Shown here: positions 51,914-61,781 of the stretch, one piece after another
Position numbering within the stretch: the first letter of the stretch is position 1
Layout: each line of letters begins with the position of its first letter
Source: Ignavibacteriales bacterium
GTDB lineage: Bacteria > Bacteroidota > Ignavibacteria > Ignavibacteriales > Ignavibacteriaceae
DNA: 64,000 nt
Reading direction: 5' to 3'
Assembly: GCA_016700155.1 (NCBI GenBank)
Contig: CP065001.1
Coordinates: 2,976,001 to 3,040,000 of the forward strand
Notes under the pieces: generated by a model
Told to the model about the DNA's origin: nothing
The model's database searches: none
What the model saw: the letters and a program-made list of their open reading frames with translations, nothing else
Program-made: the position numbers and the translations under genes

Positions 51914-54712
51914 TTAATTAAGATACGACTTAAGATACTTTCCTGTATAAGATCCGGGAACTTCACAAATCTCTTCAGGCGTTCCTGCTGCGACAATCTC
52001 TCCTCCCTTCTCTCCGGCTTCCGGACCGAGATCAATTATGTGATCAGCACATTTGATCACATCAAGGTTGTGTTCAATAATTACAACGGAGTTTCCTCTT
52101 TCAATTAAAAGATTAAAACATGTAAGCAGTTTTGAAATATCATCGAAGTGCAAACCTGTAGTCGGTTCATCAAAAATAAAAAGTATATGCCGTCTTTCCC
52201 TTTGTGCAGTTAGATGCGATGCTAGTTTTATTCGCTGTGCTTCTCCGCCGGATAAAGTATTAGAAGGTTGTCCAAGTTTTATATAACCAAGACCAACATC
52301 AGATAACACCTGCAAATATTTTGTGATCTTATCATGCCCTTTGAAATATTCGAGTGATTCATCAACTGTCATCTCAAGTACTTCGACAAGATTCTTACCG
52401 CGGTAAGTAATTTCTCTTGTTTCTTTTTTGAATCGCGTTCCGTTACAGTCCTCACATTCAAGATAAATATCCGCAAGGAACTGCATTTCAACTTTTATGA
52501 ATCCGTCACCCTGGCAGGTTTCGCATCTGCCGCCGGGAACGTTAAATGAAAAGTAACCCGGCTTATATCCCCTTGATCTTGCCTGGTGTGTTGATGCGAA
52601 CAATTCACGTATCAGCTCAAACGCTTTTATATAACTTACCGGATTTGATCTCGGTGTTTTTCCAATCGGTGATTGATCAACAATTACAACTTCATCAATA
52701 AACTCGCCGCCTTTCAAACTATCATGTTTGCCGACTTTATTTGCGGTAAGTCCAAAATACTTTGCAAGCCCGCCGTAAAGAACATCATGAACTAACGTAC
52801 TTTTGCCGGAACCGCTTACACCAGTGATCACCGTAAATTTGTTTAACGGAATTTCGAGATCAATATTTTTTAGATTGTTTTCTCTCGCGCCTTTAATTGA
52901 AATTGTCTTTGTCTTTTTTGTATTGCGTGATTTCGGCACAGGAATTTTTACACTTCCCGATAAATATTTTCCTGTCAATGATGATGTGTTCTTCAAAACC
53001 TCATCATAACTTCCCATCGCAATAATTTCTCCGCCGTTCTTGCCTGCATACGGACCCATATCAATTAGTATATCGGCTTCGTGCATCATCTCTGCATCGT
53101 GTTCAACAACAAGCACGGTGTTGCCGATGTCTCTTAAGTTTTTCAAAATGCCGATAAGCCTTGCATTGTCGCGCGGATGAAGTCCGATGCTCGGTTCATC
53201 AAGAACATACAGAGTACCAACAAGCGCTGAACTTAATGATGTCGCAAGATTTATTCTTTGTGTTTCGCCACCTGAAAGTGTACTGCTCAACCTGTCAAGC
53301 GTTAGGTAACCGATTCCCACATTATTAAGGAATGTTAAACGTTTAATGATTTCTTTAAGAACCTGGTCAGCGATTTTCATTTCGTACTCAGTGAGTTTTA
53401 CATCACGGAAAAACTCAAGTGAATGTTCTATCGGAACGCTTACTATATCATAAATTGATTTGTCATTTATCTTAACCTGCAATGCTTCCCGTCTTAATCT
53501 TGATCCTTTACAAGCAGAACAGGTTGTATACCCCCTGTAACGGCTTAGCAGAACGCGTATGTGCATCTTGTAAGTTTTTGTTTCAAGCTTTTCAAAAAAT
53601 TTATCGATGCCTTTATAAGTACCAAAACCTTTTTGAATAAGACTTACCTGTTCAGAAGTAAGTTTATTGAACGGAACATTAAGCGGAATGCCAAACTGTT
53701 TTGCGTTGTGAACAAGATCACGCAGATGAGTGCTGTATTTGGCTGTTCTGAAAGGTGCAATTGCTCCGTCAGCGATTGATAAATTCGGATTGGGCACAAC
53801 AAGATTCATATCAATGCCGATTGTCTTGCTGAATCCCTGGCAAACAGGACAAGCGCCGAATGGATTGTTGAATGAAAAAAATCTCGGTTCGGGTTCTTCG
53901 TACTTTATTCCGCAGCATTCGTAAAATTTATTGAATTCGTGTTCTTCATTTGTTTCCGCGTTGATAAGAACTAACCTGTTCTCACCTTCTTTAAATGTTA
54001 CTTCAATGCCGTCGGAATGTTTTTCACGCATTGAACCTTTTGTAACTTTTATTCTGTCAATGACAACTCTTACACCTTTTTTAGAAGACGGACCTTTTTT
54101 CTCCTCATTAAGATCAACCATTTTTTTATTGAAGTACAACCTGAAGAATCCTCTTTTCTTCAGCAATTCAATTTCTTCTTTTACAGTTCTGCCTTCGTGA
54201 TCGTGAAGAGGAAATGTTAAATAAAATTTTGCCCCATCCTCCTGTTCCTCAAGCCAGTCAACAACCGTTGAAGTTGTTGCTTTCTTAACTTCCTTGCCGC
54301 ACTGAAAGCATATTGTTTTACCTACACGCGCAAATAACAATCTTAAGTAATCATAAACCTCGGTGCTTGTGCCGACTGTTGATCGAGTGTTTCTCGCTCC
54401 CGTCTTCTGTTCAATGGCAACCGCGGGACTTATTCCCTGTATAAGATCAACATCAGGTTTGTTCATTCTTTCAAGGAACTGGCGCGCATAAGAAGAAAGA
54501 CTTTCAACATAACGTCTCTGTCCCTCCGCATAAATTGTATCGAACACGAGCGATGATTTACCGCTGCCGCTTACACCTGTGAACACAACGAGTTTGTTGC
54601 GTGGTATTTCAAAACTGAGGTTTTTAAGATTATGCTCGCGCGCACCTTTTACAACTATTTTCTTTCCCGCGGAAGCGGGTAAATTTTTGTTATTATTTTT
54701 TTTATCTGGCAT
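51914..54712 (-). CDS. uvrA: Excinuclease ABC subunit UvrA
   Basis: This 932-residue protein is the damage-recognition ATPase of nucleotide-excision repair. Both ABC-type ATPase modules are present: first Walker A FTGVSGSGKSS (residues ~45-55) and second VITGVSGSGKSTL. Zinc modules are present (CSACKGSRLRREAL, CETCQGDGFIKVEM). Signatures LSGGETQRINLA and LSGGEAQRIKLA and the Walker B LYVLDEPSIGLHPRD and LFIFDEPTTGLHFDD are intact. Length is normal. It is monocistronic, with the start at 54712. Confidence 0.97.
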   Translation of the reverse strand: MPDKKNNNKNLPASAGKKIVVKGAREHNLKNLSFEIPRNKLVVFTGVSGSGKSSLVFDTIYAEGQRRYVESLSSYARQFLERMNKPDVDLIQGISPAVAIEQKTGARNTRSTVGTSTEVYDYLRLLFARVGKTICFQCGKEVKKATTSTVVDWLEEQEDGAKFYLTFPLHDHEGRTVKEEIELLKKRGFFRLYFNKKMVDLNEEKKGPSSKKGVRVVIDRIKVTKGSMREKHSDGIEVTFKEGENRLVLINAETNEEHEFNKFYECCGIKYEEPEPRFFSFNNPFGACPVCQGFSKTIGIDMNLVVPNPNLSIADGAIAPFRTAKYSTHLRDLVHNAKQFGIPLNVPFNKLTSEQVSLIQKGFGTYKGIDKFFEKLETKTYKMHIRVLLSRYRGYTTCSACKGSRLRREALQVKINDKSIYDIVSVPIEHSLEFFRDVKLTEYEMKIADQVLKEIIKRLTFLNNVGIGYLTLDRLSSTLSGGETQRINLATSLSSALVGTLYVLDEPSIGLHPRDNARLIGILKNLRDIGNTVLVVEHDAEMMHEADILIDMGPYAGKNGGEIIAMGSYDEVLKNTSSLTGKYLSGSVKIPVPKSRNTKKTKTISIKGARENNLKNIDLEIPLNKFTVITGVSGSGKSTLVHDVLYGGLAKYFGLTANKVGKHDSLKGGEFIDEVVIVDQSPIGKTPRSNPVSYIKAFELIRELFASTHQARSRGYKPGYFSFNVPGGRCETCQGDGFIKVEMQFLADIYLECEDCNGTRFKKETREITYRGKNLVEVLEMTVDESLEYFKGHDKITKYLQVLSDVGLGYIKLGQPSNTLSGGEAQRIKLASHLTAQRERRHILFIFDEPTTGLHFDDISKLLTCFNLLIERGNSVVIIEHNLDVIKCADHIIDLGPEAGEKGGEIVAAGTPEEICEVPGSYTGKYLKSYLN

Positions 54713-54904
54713 TTATACTTAACCGGTTTGAAAACTGAGTTACTAAAATAGTAATTATTTGTGAATGAGAGGTGGAGGAAAGAGGGATAAAATAATTGAT
54801 AGGTAGAAAGTGTAATTCTTGAAATAAAAAATTTGTTGAAAATGAGAGTGTTTATGTGCAATATTGTGTAAAGAATTATGTTAGTAAACATTAAATCATT
54901 AGTG

Positions 54905-55756
54905 ATGCGAAGAGTTCAAAAATTAATATTTGTTGCCTTTCTTTTATTGGCAAACTCTTTTAATTCAGCTCAAAGCATACAATCTGAATTTAGCCACATT
55001 GAAATTATTGTTGATTCAGCATCATTTGAAAAATTGGTTGCAAACGAGTTTATCTGGAGTGAACTTGCTAATTGTTTATATGACACCATGCTGGTTTCCC
55101 CATTGGTATTGAGTTATTACCTTTATGGACAAAGCAATTTCATTCATTTCAACCCCAACAGAGGCTATTTTGCTACCCAAAAAGGTACAGCTTATTTAAT
55201 TTTTCAAACTAGACGACCTGGGCAGGGAAAGCTGTTAGAAGAACGATGGCGAAAGGTTGCGACTGATTCAATTGTTAGCTATGATTTTGAAGGCCCTGGT
55301 TTTACATTAACGGAAATCGTGTATAATCATCACGACCATCTTAGTAAAAAGCAGACTAATAATCTTGTACCGATGTTGAGTTCATACTCAGTCGAGACCT
55401 ATCGAGAATGGGGGTTTGGTGATTCGGTAGAAGTAAGCATGGAGCAGTTTTTGTCGCAAGATTCTATAAATAAGAATAAACTGTTCGAAAGAATAATCTC
55501 AATTGATCTGGTAATTACGCAAAAAGAATTACAAGATCTTATTCCTGTTTTACAACTTGCGGGATATCAAAAAGAGAAAAATAAATTCATTAAGAGTAAC
55601 GAGCCAACAATTTCTTATGTAGTAAATGATAATTTAAACATATCTAAAGTTGAAAAACTAACATTCAGTTTAACAGAAGATGCTGGTAAGAAAAGTTTCA
55701 ACTTTGGTACTATTATTCTGATAATTAATAAAAAAAGGGCAGAGTTTTCCTTTTAA
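54905..55756 (+). CDS. Secreted DUF5829-like hypothetical protein
   Basis: This protein has about 283 residues, and a signal peptide starts at the preferred ATG (MRRVQKLIFVAFLLLANSF). An upstream ATG at 54878 adds nine residues without a ribosome site. The mature part FSHIEIIVDSASFEKLVANE, then FIWSELAN and SYYLYGQSNFIHF, resembles DUF5829 (VOC-like) proteins by eye. A later segment ISIDLVITQKELQDLIPVLQ may be a second repeat of the same fold. No catalytic motif recognised. It stands between uvrA and the Fic gene, at the start of the accessory zone. Confidence 0.65.
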   Translation: MRRVQKLIFVAFLLLANSFNSAQSIQSEFSHIEIIVDSASFEKLVANEFIWSELANCLYDTMLVSPLVLSYYLYGQSNFIHFNPNRGYFATQKGTAYLIFQTRRPGQGKLLEERWRKVATDSIVSYDFEGPGFTLTEIVYNHHDHLSKKQTNNLVPMLSSYSVETYREWGFGDSVEVSMEQFLSQDSINKNKLFERIISIDLVITQKELQDLIPVLQLAGYQKEKNKFIKSNEPTISYVVNDNLNISKVEKLTFSLTEDAGKKSFNFGTIILIINKKRAEFSF

Positions 55757-55974
55757 CCAAACGACGACTAACAAGATATTTGCATGGCTGTTGATGGATT
55801 CAATTGAACATGTCTCATTCTACTGAACTTAAGTGATAAAAATCCCTAACTTTTGCAAGCGGCAAACTGTTAATGTCCATTGTAATGTGATACCGTAGCC
55901 AACTACTACATAACAAAATTTATCATAACTTTGGACAGAAAATTACGCAGTGACATAATAGAAGAAAATGAACT

Positions 55975-56856
55975 ATGAGTAACTCAAAAATATCCATACG
56001 TTTTTTTAACGACCGTGAAGTGCGAGCCGTTTGGGATGAGCAAAACTCCAAATGGTGGTTTAGCGTCCTTGATATTGTAGCCGTGCTCACAGACCAGGAC
56101 GACTATACCAAAACCCGCAACTACTGGAAATATCTTAAAGCGAAATTTAAAAAAGAAAAAAACGAGTTGGTTAGTGGCACTACCCAACTGAAACTTTTGG
56201 CAAGCGACGGGAAACGATATTTAACGGATATGTTAGACTACACCGGTATTGTTGCATTGGGCAAGTCATTTCCCGGTACAAAAGCAAACCGTTTTATAGA
56301 ATGGTTTACTTACAGTGAAGAAAGCATAGACGGAAAAAGTAAAACAAAAGCGTATGCTTTGTTTGAAAGTTCTTTTATCAACAGCATTGAAGTTGGTACA
56401 ACCAAAGGGCTGCAGCAAATACACGCTTATTTGTTTGGCGGGTTGTATGATTTTGCGGGACAAATCAGGCAAAAAAATATTTCAAAAGGTGGGTTTCAGT
56501 TTGCCATAGCCCGCTTTTTAGATAACACATTAAAGCAAATAGATGCAATGCCCGAAAATTCTTTTGACGAAATCATAGATAAGTATGTAGAAATGAACAT
56601 CGCACATCCTTTTATGGAAGGCAACGGCAGAAGCACCCGGATATGGTTGGATTTGATACTAAAAAAACGCATCAAAAAATGTGTGGACTTGAGTAAGATA
56701 AGTAAGAATGATTATATGAACGCAATGAAGTTAAGTTCAACAAAAAGCAGCGTTCTAAAAACAGTTTTAAAAAAATCACTCACCACAAAAATAAACGACC
56801 GTGAAATGTTTATGAAAGGAATTGACTACTCATATTACTACGAAGAAAATAACTAA
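55975..56856 (+). CDS. BRO-N domain / Fic domain fusion protein
   Basis: This is a 293-residue fusion. Residues ~5-115 look like a phage-type BRO-N/antirepressor domain (KISIRFFNDREVRAVWDEQN, KWWFSVLDIVAVLTDQDD, FIEWFTYSEES). Residues ~125-290 form a Fic AMP-transferase-type fold with the flap IRQKNISKGGFQFA and a complete active site IAHPFMEGNGRSTRIW (His211-Arg222). It probably nucleotidylates a target protein and may act as a toxin or regulator. No separate antitoxin is recognised next to it. 218 featureless bases precede it. Fic activity is inferred from the motif. Confidence 0.88.
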   Translation: MSNSKISIRFFNDREVRAVWDEQNSKWWFSVLDIVAVLTDQDDYTKTRNYWKYLKAKFKKEKNELVSGTTQLKLLASDGKRYLTDMLDYTGIVALGKSFPGTKANRFIEWFTYSEESIDGKSKTKAYALFESSFINSIEVGTTKGLQQIHAYLFGGLYDFAGQIRQKNISKGGFQFAIARFLDNTLKQIDAMPENSFDEIIDKYVEMNIAHPFMEGNGRSTRIWLDLILKKRIKKCVDLSKISKNDYMNAMKLSSTKSSVLKTVLKKSLTTKINDREMFMKGIDYSYYYEENN

Positions 56857-57067
56857 TGATAGAACGGTAAAAAATATGGTAGCACCCAAAGAAAAAATGA
56901 AAAGCAAAATGATAAAATCGAAAAAAATGAACCGTCAACACACGCTCGGCGAAATGTGGGTTGACGTGTTCCAATTAAGTGTTGTGCTTCGTAGAAAGTC
57001 CGTTGGTGAAAATCTCTGTCTGCGGGTAGCTGCAAAACATTATGTGTAATAAAAACCAAAACGAAAT

Positions 57068-58498
57068 ATGAAAATAAAACACTTTGCCCTTTTTCTATTG
57101 GCAATTTCTTTTATTGCCGGTTGTAATAGCGGGCAGGAAAATAAGACAAACTTCAAAAGTGAGGCGTATGTTGGCGCAAATATTATTGACGGAACTGGGA
57201 ATGATTGTAAGGAGAATATGACGATTATTGTAAAAGAAGGTAAAATAATCTCAATTGGAAAAAGTAATGAAATCGAAATCCCCATTGATGTTAAGATAAT
57301 TGAAACCAAAGGGAAATGGGTGATGCCAGGCTTAATTGATATGCATGCTCATGTTACAATCTTGCCTGTTGACAGTAACTTGGTAATAATTGAAAAATAC
57401 GATCAGGAAGCTTCTTTGGAAGCGCTTAAAACAATGCTGGCTTTTGGAATCACTACTACACGAAACCCGGCAGCTCCTACTGGTGATGCAATTGAACTGC
57501 GAAACCTAATAGCATCGGGCAAAGCAATTGGACCAACAATATTCACTACAGGATTTGCACTAAACAGAACCAAATCCTTTTTCGGACCATTTGCCGTCAT
57601 AGTAACTGAAGAAGAGATAAGAGAAGAGATTCAAAATCAAGCCGAACAAGGTGTTGATTTTATTAAAGTCTATGGAAGTCTCAAGCCTGAACAAATTAAA
57701 ATCGCCATAGATGAAGCCCATAAGCATGAAAAAAAGGTTATTGGTCATTTACAAAATACGACATGGACGGATGCCGCAAATTTAGGAATTGACTTTATAA
57801 CACACGCAGCTCCCTGGAATAGTGAATATCTGTCTGAAGCAGCGAGAATTAATTACAGACCAACTTTCATTGGACGCTTGTATTGGCTTGAGAATGTTAA
57901 TTATAACGATGCACCAATACAAGATATGCTCACGGCAATGTTGGAAAATAATGTGTCCGTTGATCCAACATTAATCGCCTTCCGCACAAAGTTCTGGGGT
58001 GATGATAAGTATTATACTCAAAGTAAATACCTTGATTTAGTACCCAAATTAGTTGCCGGCATCTGGAACAAAACTACTTTTACGAGTAGTTGGACTCCAG
58101 AGGATTATTCTCGTGCAAAAAAGCAATGGCCTAAACTCTTAGCTTTGACAAAGCTCATGTTTGACAAGGGCATTTTAATAACCGCAGGCTCGGATTTTCC
58201 AAACCCCTGGATAATTCCCGGAATTAGTCTGCACCAGGAGTTCGAGTTACTTTCAGAGGCTGGAATTCCCAATAATGAAATTATCAAAATAGCTACACTT
58301 AATGGTGCTATAGCATTAGGAATTGACGATAAAACAGGGTCAATTGAATTAGGTAAAGAAGCTGATTTGATTTTCCTGAATTCCAATCCACTTGACAACA
58401 TCGAGAATACTCGAAGCATCGATTTCGTCTTAAATGATGGTGAAAAGTTTATACCTACAGAACTAAATAAGTACATAACAATGTTTAAGCGGTATTAA
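57068..58498 (+). CDS. Amidohydrolase lipoprotein (imidazolonepropionase-like)
   Basis: This is a 476-residue secreted metal-dependent hydrolase. A lipoprotein signal (FALFLLAISFIAGC) is followed by an N-terminal beta part, then the barrel motif MPGLIDMHAHVTIL. VDFIKVYGSLKPEQI carries the bridging lysine, VIGHLQNTT and FITHAAPWN the next histidines, and ITAGSDFPNPW the final aspartate. These are complete amidohydrolase signatures, nearest to imidazolonepropionase and secreted dipeptidase-type enzymes. The substrate is unknown. It follows 211 bases with no convincing gene. Confidence 0.9.
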   Translation: MKIKHFALFLLAISFIAGCNSGQENKTNFKSEAYVGANIIDGTGNDCKENMTIIVKEGKIISIGKSNEIEIPIDVKIIETKGKWVMPGLIDMHAHVTILPVDSNLVIIEKYDQEASLEALKTMLAFGITTTRNPAAPTGDAIELRNLIASGKAIGPTIFTTGFALNRTKSFFGPFAVIVTEEEIREEIQNQAEQGVDFIKVYGSLKPEQIKIAIDEAHKHEKKVIGHLQNTTWTDAANLGIDFITHAAPWNSEYLSEAARINYRPTFIGRLYWLENVNYNDAPIQDMLTAMLENNVSVDPTLIAFRTKFWGDDKYYTQSKYLDLVPKLVAGIWNKTTFTSSWTPEDYSRAKKQWPKLLALTKLMFDKGILITAGSDFPNPWIIPGISLHQEFELLSEAGIPNNEIIKIATLNGAIALGIDDKTGSIELGKEADLIFLNSNPLDNIENTRSIDFVLNDGEKFIPTELNKYITMFKRY

Positions 58499-58599
58499 AA
58501 CGACTGCTTATACTTGATCGTTGTTGGTCATTGTAAAAAGAAAGTAACAAACCCTGCCTACCGGCAGACAGACACACACAACAATAAAAAAGGAACTAT

Positions 58600-59214
58600 A
58601 TGTTGAACGAAGTGAAATCCCACGAAGCGGGAAGAAAAATAATTTCATTTATGCACATATCTCTTGATGGTTTTGTTGCAGGACCAAACGGAGAAATGAA
58701 CTGGATTAAAGTCGATGAAGAAATTTTTGATTACGTCGGCAGGCGCATAAGCGAAGGCGACACGTCATTATATGGAAGAGTTACTTACCAGATGATGGAA
58801 AGTTACTGGCCCACCGCGGGTGACAAACCCAATGCAACCAAACACGATATCGAACATTCAAAGTGGTACAGCAAAGTTCATAAAGTTGTTTTATCAAAAA
58901 CAATGAAAGGCACAAGCCTGCCTAATACAACAATTATCAGCGACAACATTGTTGAAAGAATAAATGAAATAAAACAATCCGGGAGTAAAGACATATTACT
59001 CTTCGGAAGCCCGTCTGCAACACATTCACTTATCCAACTGAACCTGATTGACGGCTACTGGCTGTTTGTTAATCCGGTTATTCTCGGACAGGGCATTCCA
59101 TTGTTTAAAGACATCAAAGACAAAATAAATCTAAAACTTAAAAATACTCATCAACTTACCAGCGGTGTAACTGAATTGAATTATTTAGTCGATAAAACAC
59201 AGCAAACAACCTGA
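58600..59214 (+). CDS. Dihydrofolate reductase family protein (RibD C-terminal type)
   Basis: This 204-residue protein is a reductase of the RibD C-terminal/DHFR-like fold. Signatures are ISFMHISLDGFVAGPNGEMN, then YGRVTYQMMESYWPTA and ILLFGSPSATHSLIQLNLID, with WLFVNPVILGQGIPLF near the end. The start at 58600 has AAGGAA eight bases upstream. The first ~10 residues (MLNEVKSHEAG) come from repeat-like DNA that resembles a dispersed element. It heads a run of small enzyme genes. The natural substrate is unknown; such proteins are not classical DHFRs. Confidence 0.88.
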   Translation: MLNEVKSHEAGRKIISFMHISLDGFVAGPNGEMNWIKVDEEIFDYVGRRISEGDTSLYGRVTYQMMESYWPTAGDKPNATKHDIEHSKWYSKVHKVVLSKTMKGTSLPNTTIISDNIVERINEIKQSGSKDILLFGSPSATHSLIQLNLIDGYWLFVNPVILGQGIPLFKDIKDKINLKLKNTHQLTSGVTELNYLVDKTQQTT

Positions 59215-59247
59215 CAATTAATACGATCACTAAAACCGAAATAATAA

Positions 59248-59703
59248 ATGAACAATCTATTCAACCAACCGGATGTATCAGAAATTTTTGAGCGGATCGA
59301 AAAACTGACACCCAACTCACAAAGAGGCTGGGGTAAAATGAATGTCAGTCAAATGCTGGCTCATTGCAATGTGTCAGTTGAAACAGCGATGGGTAAAAAT
59401 TTTATCAAACGGCTTTTTATCGGCAGGATAATCGGGAGCTTAATGAAACCGGGTGTTCTCAGCGAAAAACCATTTGGAAAAAATTCCCCGACCGATAAAA
59501 CCTATATCTTTACGGATAGGCACGATCTTGATTTTAATGAAGAGAAAACAAAATTGATTAAGTCGATCAACCAGTTTTATGAATGCGGTGTTTCTAAATG
59601 CACTACTCATCCGCACCCGTTTTTCGGTCATTTCAAACCCGATGATTGGGCTGTGTTTCAATGGAAACATCTTGATCATCACTTAAGACAGTTTGGGGTT
59701 TGA
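59248..59703 (+). CDS. DUF1569 family protein
   Basis: This is a 151-residue DinB-like helical protein. RGWGKMNVSQMLAHCNVSVE supplies the first conserved His and WAVFQWKHLDHHLRQFGV the C-terminal metal-binding-like histidines. Full-length for DUF1569, cytosolic. It lies 33 bases behind the DHFR-like gene. It is likely a thiol- or metal-dependent detoxifying enzyme by family analogy; the substrate is unknown. Confidence 0.85.
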   Translation: MNNLFNQPDVSEIFERIEKLTPNSQRGWGKMNVSQMLAHCNVSVETAMGKNFIKRLFIGRIIGSLMKPGVLSEKPFGKNSPTDKTYIFTDRHDLDFNEEKTKLIKSINQFYECGVSKCTTHPHPFFGHFKPDDWAVFQWKHLDHHLRQFGV

Positions 59704-59843
59704 TTTTTAAACTGAGTTCTCTTAATTAAATCTATGCTCTGATTGATTTGAGAAAAGTTTCTCAGTAAACTTTGAATCATTTTAGTTGTTATCTTCCTGT
59801 CACTCACAATTAAGCTTTTTAAAACACTAAAGGAAAATTCATC

Positions 59844-60257
59844 ATGGGTAAACCAGCAGAAATAAAAACCAAACAAACAGATTTAAACGTTGAAGATTTT
59901 CTCAATTCAGTTAAGGACGAAGAACAGCGTAAGGATAGTTTTATCATACTCAAGCTGATGCAAAAAGTCACAAAGGAGAAGCCTAAAATGTGGGGCAGTT
60001 CAATGGTCGGTTTTGGAATTAAACGATATAAAAGTCCGGCGACCGGAAGAGAGGTTGATTGGTTTTTAATCGGGTTTTCACCGAGGAAGGCAAACCTTTC
60101 GTTACACCTTGTGCTTGATATTAAGAAGCAGGCAGCGCAGTTGAAAAAATTAGGTAAGCACAAAACGGGAGTCGGTTGCCTTTACATAAATAAACTTGCT
60201 GATATTGATGTAAAAGTTTTAGAAGGATTAATTGTTACGGCGATGAAAACTAAGTAA
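59844..60257 (+). CDS. DUF1801 family protein
   Basis: This 137-residue protein has a YdhG/DUF1801 fold. KPKMWGSSMVGFGIKRYKSP and DWFLIGFSPRKANLSLHLVL are typical. GKHKTGVGCLYINKLADIDV near the end completes it. No catalytic residues known. It is the first of two DUF1801 genes in this run, which share little sequence, so they are not a recent duplication. Some members have been linked to resistance to stress compounds; function unproven. Confidence 0.85.
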   Translation: MGKPAEIKTKQTDLNVEDFLNSVKDEEQRKDSFIILKLMQKVTKEKPKMWGSSMVGFGIKRYKSPATGREVDWFLIGFSPRKANLSLHLVLDIKKQAAQLKKLGKHKTGVGCLYINKLADIDVKVLEGLIVTAMKTK

Positions 60258-60296
60258 AAAAAATATTTATAAACCGGCAGCAAAGGAAAAATATCG

Positions 60297-60872
60297 ATGG
60301 CTAAAAACAGCACTACAAAAAAAACGCTTTCCCAAAATCAGATTGAAGAACTGTTAACCACATTAAAATCGCGTTTTGAAAAAAATATGAACCGGCACAA
60401 AGGTATTGAATGGTCCAAAGTTCAATCAAAGCTGAATGCAAATCCGGATAAACTGTGGTCACTGTATGAAATGGAAAAAACAGGCGGTGAACCTGATGTC
60501 GTTGGTCAGGATAATAAATCCGGGGAGTATATTTTTTATGACTGTTCTGCTGAAAGTCCTGCAGGACGCAGAAGTTTATGTTACGATGCTGAAGCGTTAG
60601 CATCGCGAAAAGAACATAAACCTAAAGACAGCGCGGTTAATATGGCTGAAGCGATGGGAATTGAATTACTGACTGAAGAACAAACCCGTGAATTACAAAA
60701 ACTCGGGGAGTTTGATTTGAAAACCTCAAGCTGGGTAAAAACACCGGATGCTATCAGAAAACTCGGCGGCGCTATTTTTTGTGATCGCCGTTACAATAGT
60801 GTTTTCGTTTATCATAACGGAGCTGAATCGTATTATGCTGCACGAGGATTCAGAGGATCCCTAAAAGTTTAA
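60297..60872 (+). CDS. DUF4256 family protein
   Basis: This is a 191-residue cytosolic protein. RFEKNMNRHKGIEWSKVQSK, then LWSLYEMEKTGGEPDVVGQD, YIFYDCSAESPAGRRSLCYD and GAIFCDRRYNSVFVYHNGAE match the DUF4256 pattern. Nothing is known of its chemistry. It sits 39 bases behind the first DUF1801 gene and 24 before the second, with AAAGGAAA near its start, so it is likely in the same transcript. Confidence 0.85.
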   Translation: MAKNSTTKKTLSQNQIEELLTTLKSRFEKNMNRHKGIEWSKVQSKLNANPDKLWSLYEMEKTGGEPDVVGQDNKSGEYIFYDCSAESPAGRRSLCYDAEALASRKEHKPKDSAVNMAEAMGIELLTEEQTRELQKLGEFDLKTSSWVKTPDAIRKLGGAIFCDRRYNSVFVYHNGAESYYAARGFRGSLKV

Positions 60873-60896
60873 TTCCTTTCATTTAGAAAGTAACTT

Positions 60897-61289
60897 ATGC
60901 ACAAAGACATCCAATCCTACAACAACTCTCATTCAAAAGATGAGAGAGAAATTTGCGACAAACTTGCAAAAGAAATAAGCCGCGGTTTACCGGAGGCGGA
61001 AAATAAAATATGGCATTCTCATCCTGTATGGTTCCTGGATGGCAATCCTATTGCCGGTTACAGCAAACAGAAAGCAGGCATAAGGCTTATGTTCTGGAGC
61101 GGTGCCGGTTTTGAGGAAGAGCAATTAAAACACGGAACAGGAAAATTTAAAGACGCTTCAATCTTTTATACATCTGTTGATCAGGTTAAAATTAAAGATC
61201 TAAAACGCTGGCTGGAAAAGTCGCGCGACATTCAATGGGATTATAAAAACATTGTAAAACGTAAAGGCAAGTTAGAGCGTTTAAAATAA
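60897..61289 (+). CDS. DUF1801 family protein (second)
   Basis: This is a 130-residue protein. KEISRGLPEAENKIWHSHPV, WFLDGNPIAGYSKQKAGIRL and MFWSGAGFEEEQL match DUF1801. It ends with a basic tail (VKRKGKLERLK). It is the fourth member of the small-gene run, with 28 bases to the next gene. Function unknown. Confidence 0.85.
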   Translation: MHKDIQSYNNSHSKDEREICDKLAKEISRGLPEAENKIWHSHPVWFLDGNPIAGYSKQKAGIRLMFWSGAGFEEEQLKHGTGKFKDASIFYTSVDQVKIKDLKRWLEKSRDIQWDYKNIVKRKGKLERLK

Positions 61290-61317
61290 TTTTAGTGTCA
61301 ACCAATTAAAAAAAGAT

Positions 61318-61680
61318 ATGAAAACAACACCAGAACATGACGAGCGAATTGCAAAAATGATATTCGCATCTGTATATCCGCACTACATCACAAAAGTTGA
61401 GAGTAAAGGCAGATCAAAAGAAGAATTGCACAAGGTGATTGAGTGGTTAACAGGCTTTGATAACAAAAAGCTTCAAACCCTTATCAACGAAAAAGTAACT
61501 TTTGAAACATTCTTCAAGAAAGCAAAATTAAACCCGAATGCTCATCTCATTACCGGAGTAATCTGCGGCTACCGGATAGAAGAAATTGAAAATCCGTTAA
61601 CAAAGCAGGCCAGGTATCTTGATAAACTGGTGGATGAATTAGCTAAAGGCAGGGCGATGGAAAAAATTTTAAGAAAGTAA
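61318..61680 (+). CDS. DUF2200 family protein
   Basis: This is a 120-residue protein. ERIAKMIFASVYPHYITKVE, then LHKVIEWLTGFDNKKLQ and FFKKAKLNPNAHLITGVICG are the DUF2200 core. It is helical and cytosolic. It continues the small-gene run, and 101 bases without a gene follow it. Function unknown. Confidence 0.88.
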   Translation: MKTTPEHDERIAKMIFASVYPHYITKVESKGRSKEELHKVIEWLTGFDNKKLQTLINEKVTFETFFKKAKLNPNAHLITGVICGYRIEEIENPLTKQARYLDKLVDELAKGRAMEKILRK

Positions 61681-61781
61681 GTGACAGATAAAATCTCAAT
61701 TACCGGTTGGCATTTCTCTCTGCTTCACCGGCTTGAGAATTAATTGAACCTCTCTCCTCTTCAACAACAACGGAAAAATAA

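Noticed and set aside
56822..57049. 75-residue open frame (plus) overlapping the Fic 3' end
   Set aside because: It overlaps the Fic gene, is rich in Lys/Met repeats and has no ribosome site or recognisable domain. Probably chance.
58546..58625. Dispersed repeat-like DNA (CCTGCCTACCGGCAG and GAACGAAGTGAAATCC)
   Set aside because: It looks like fragments of dispersed repeats and overlaps the start of the DHFR-like gene. Too short to call an element without a genome search.
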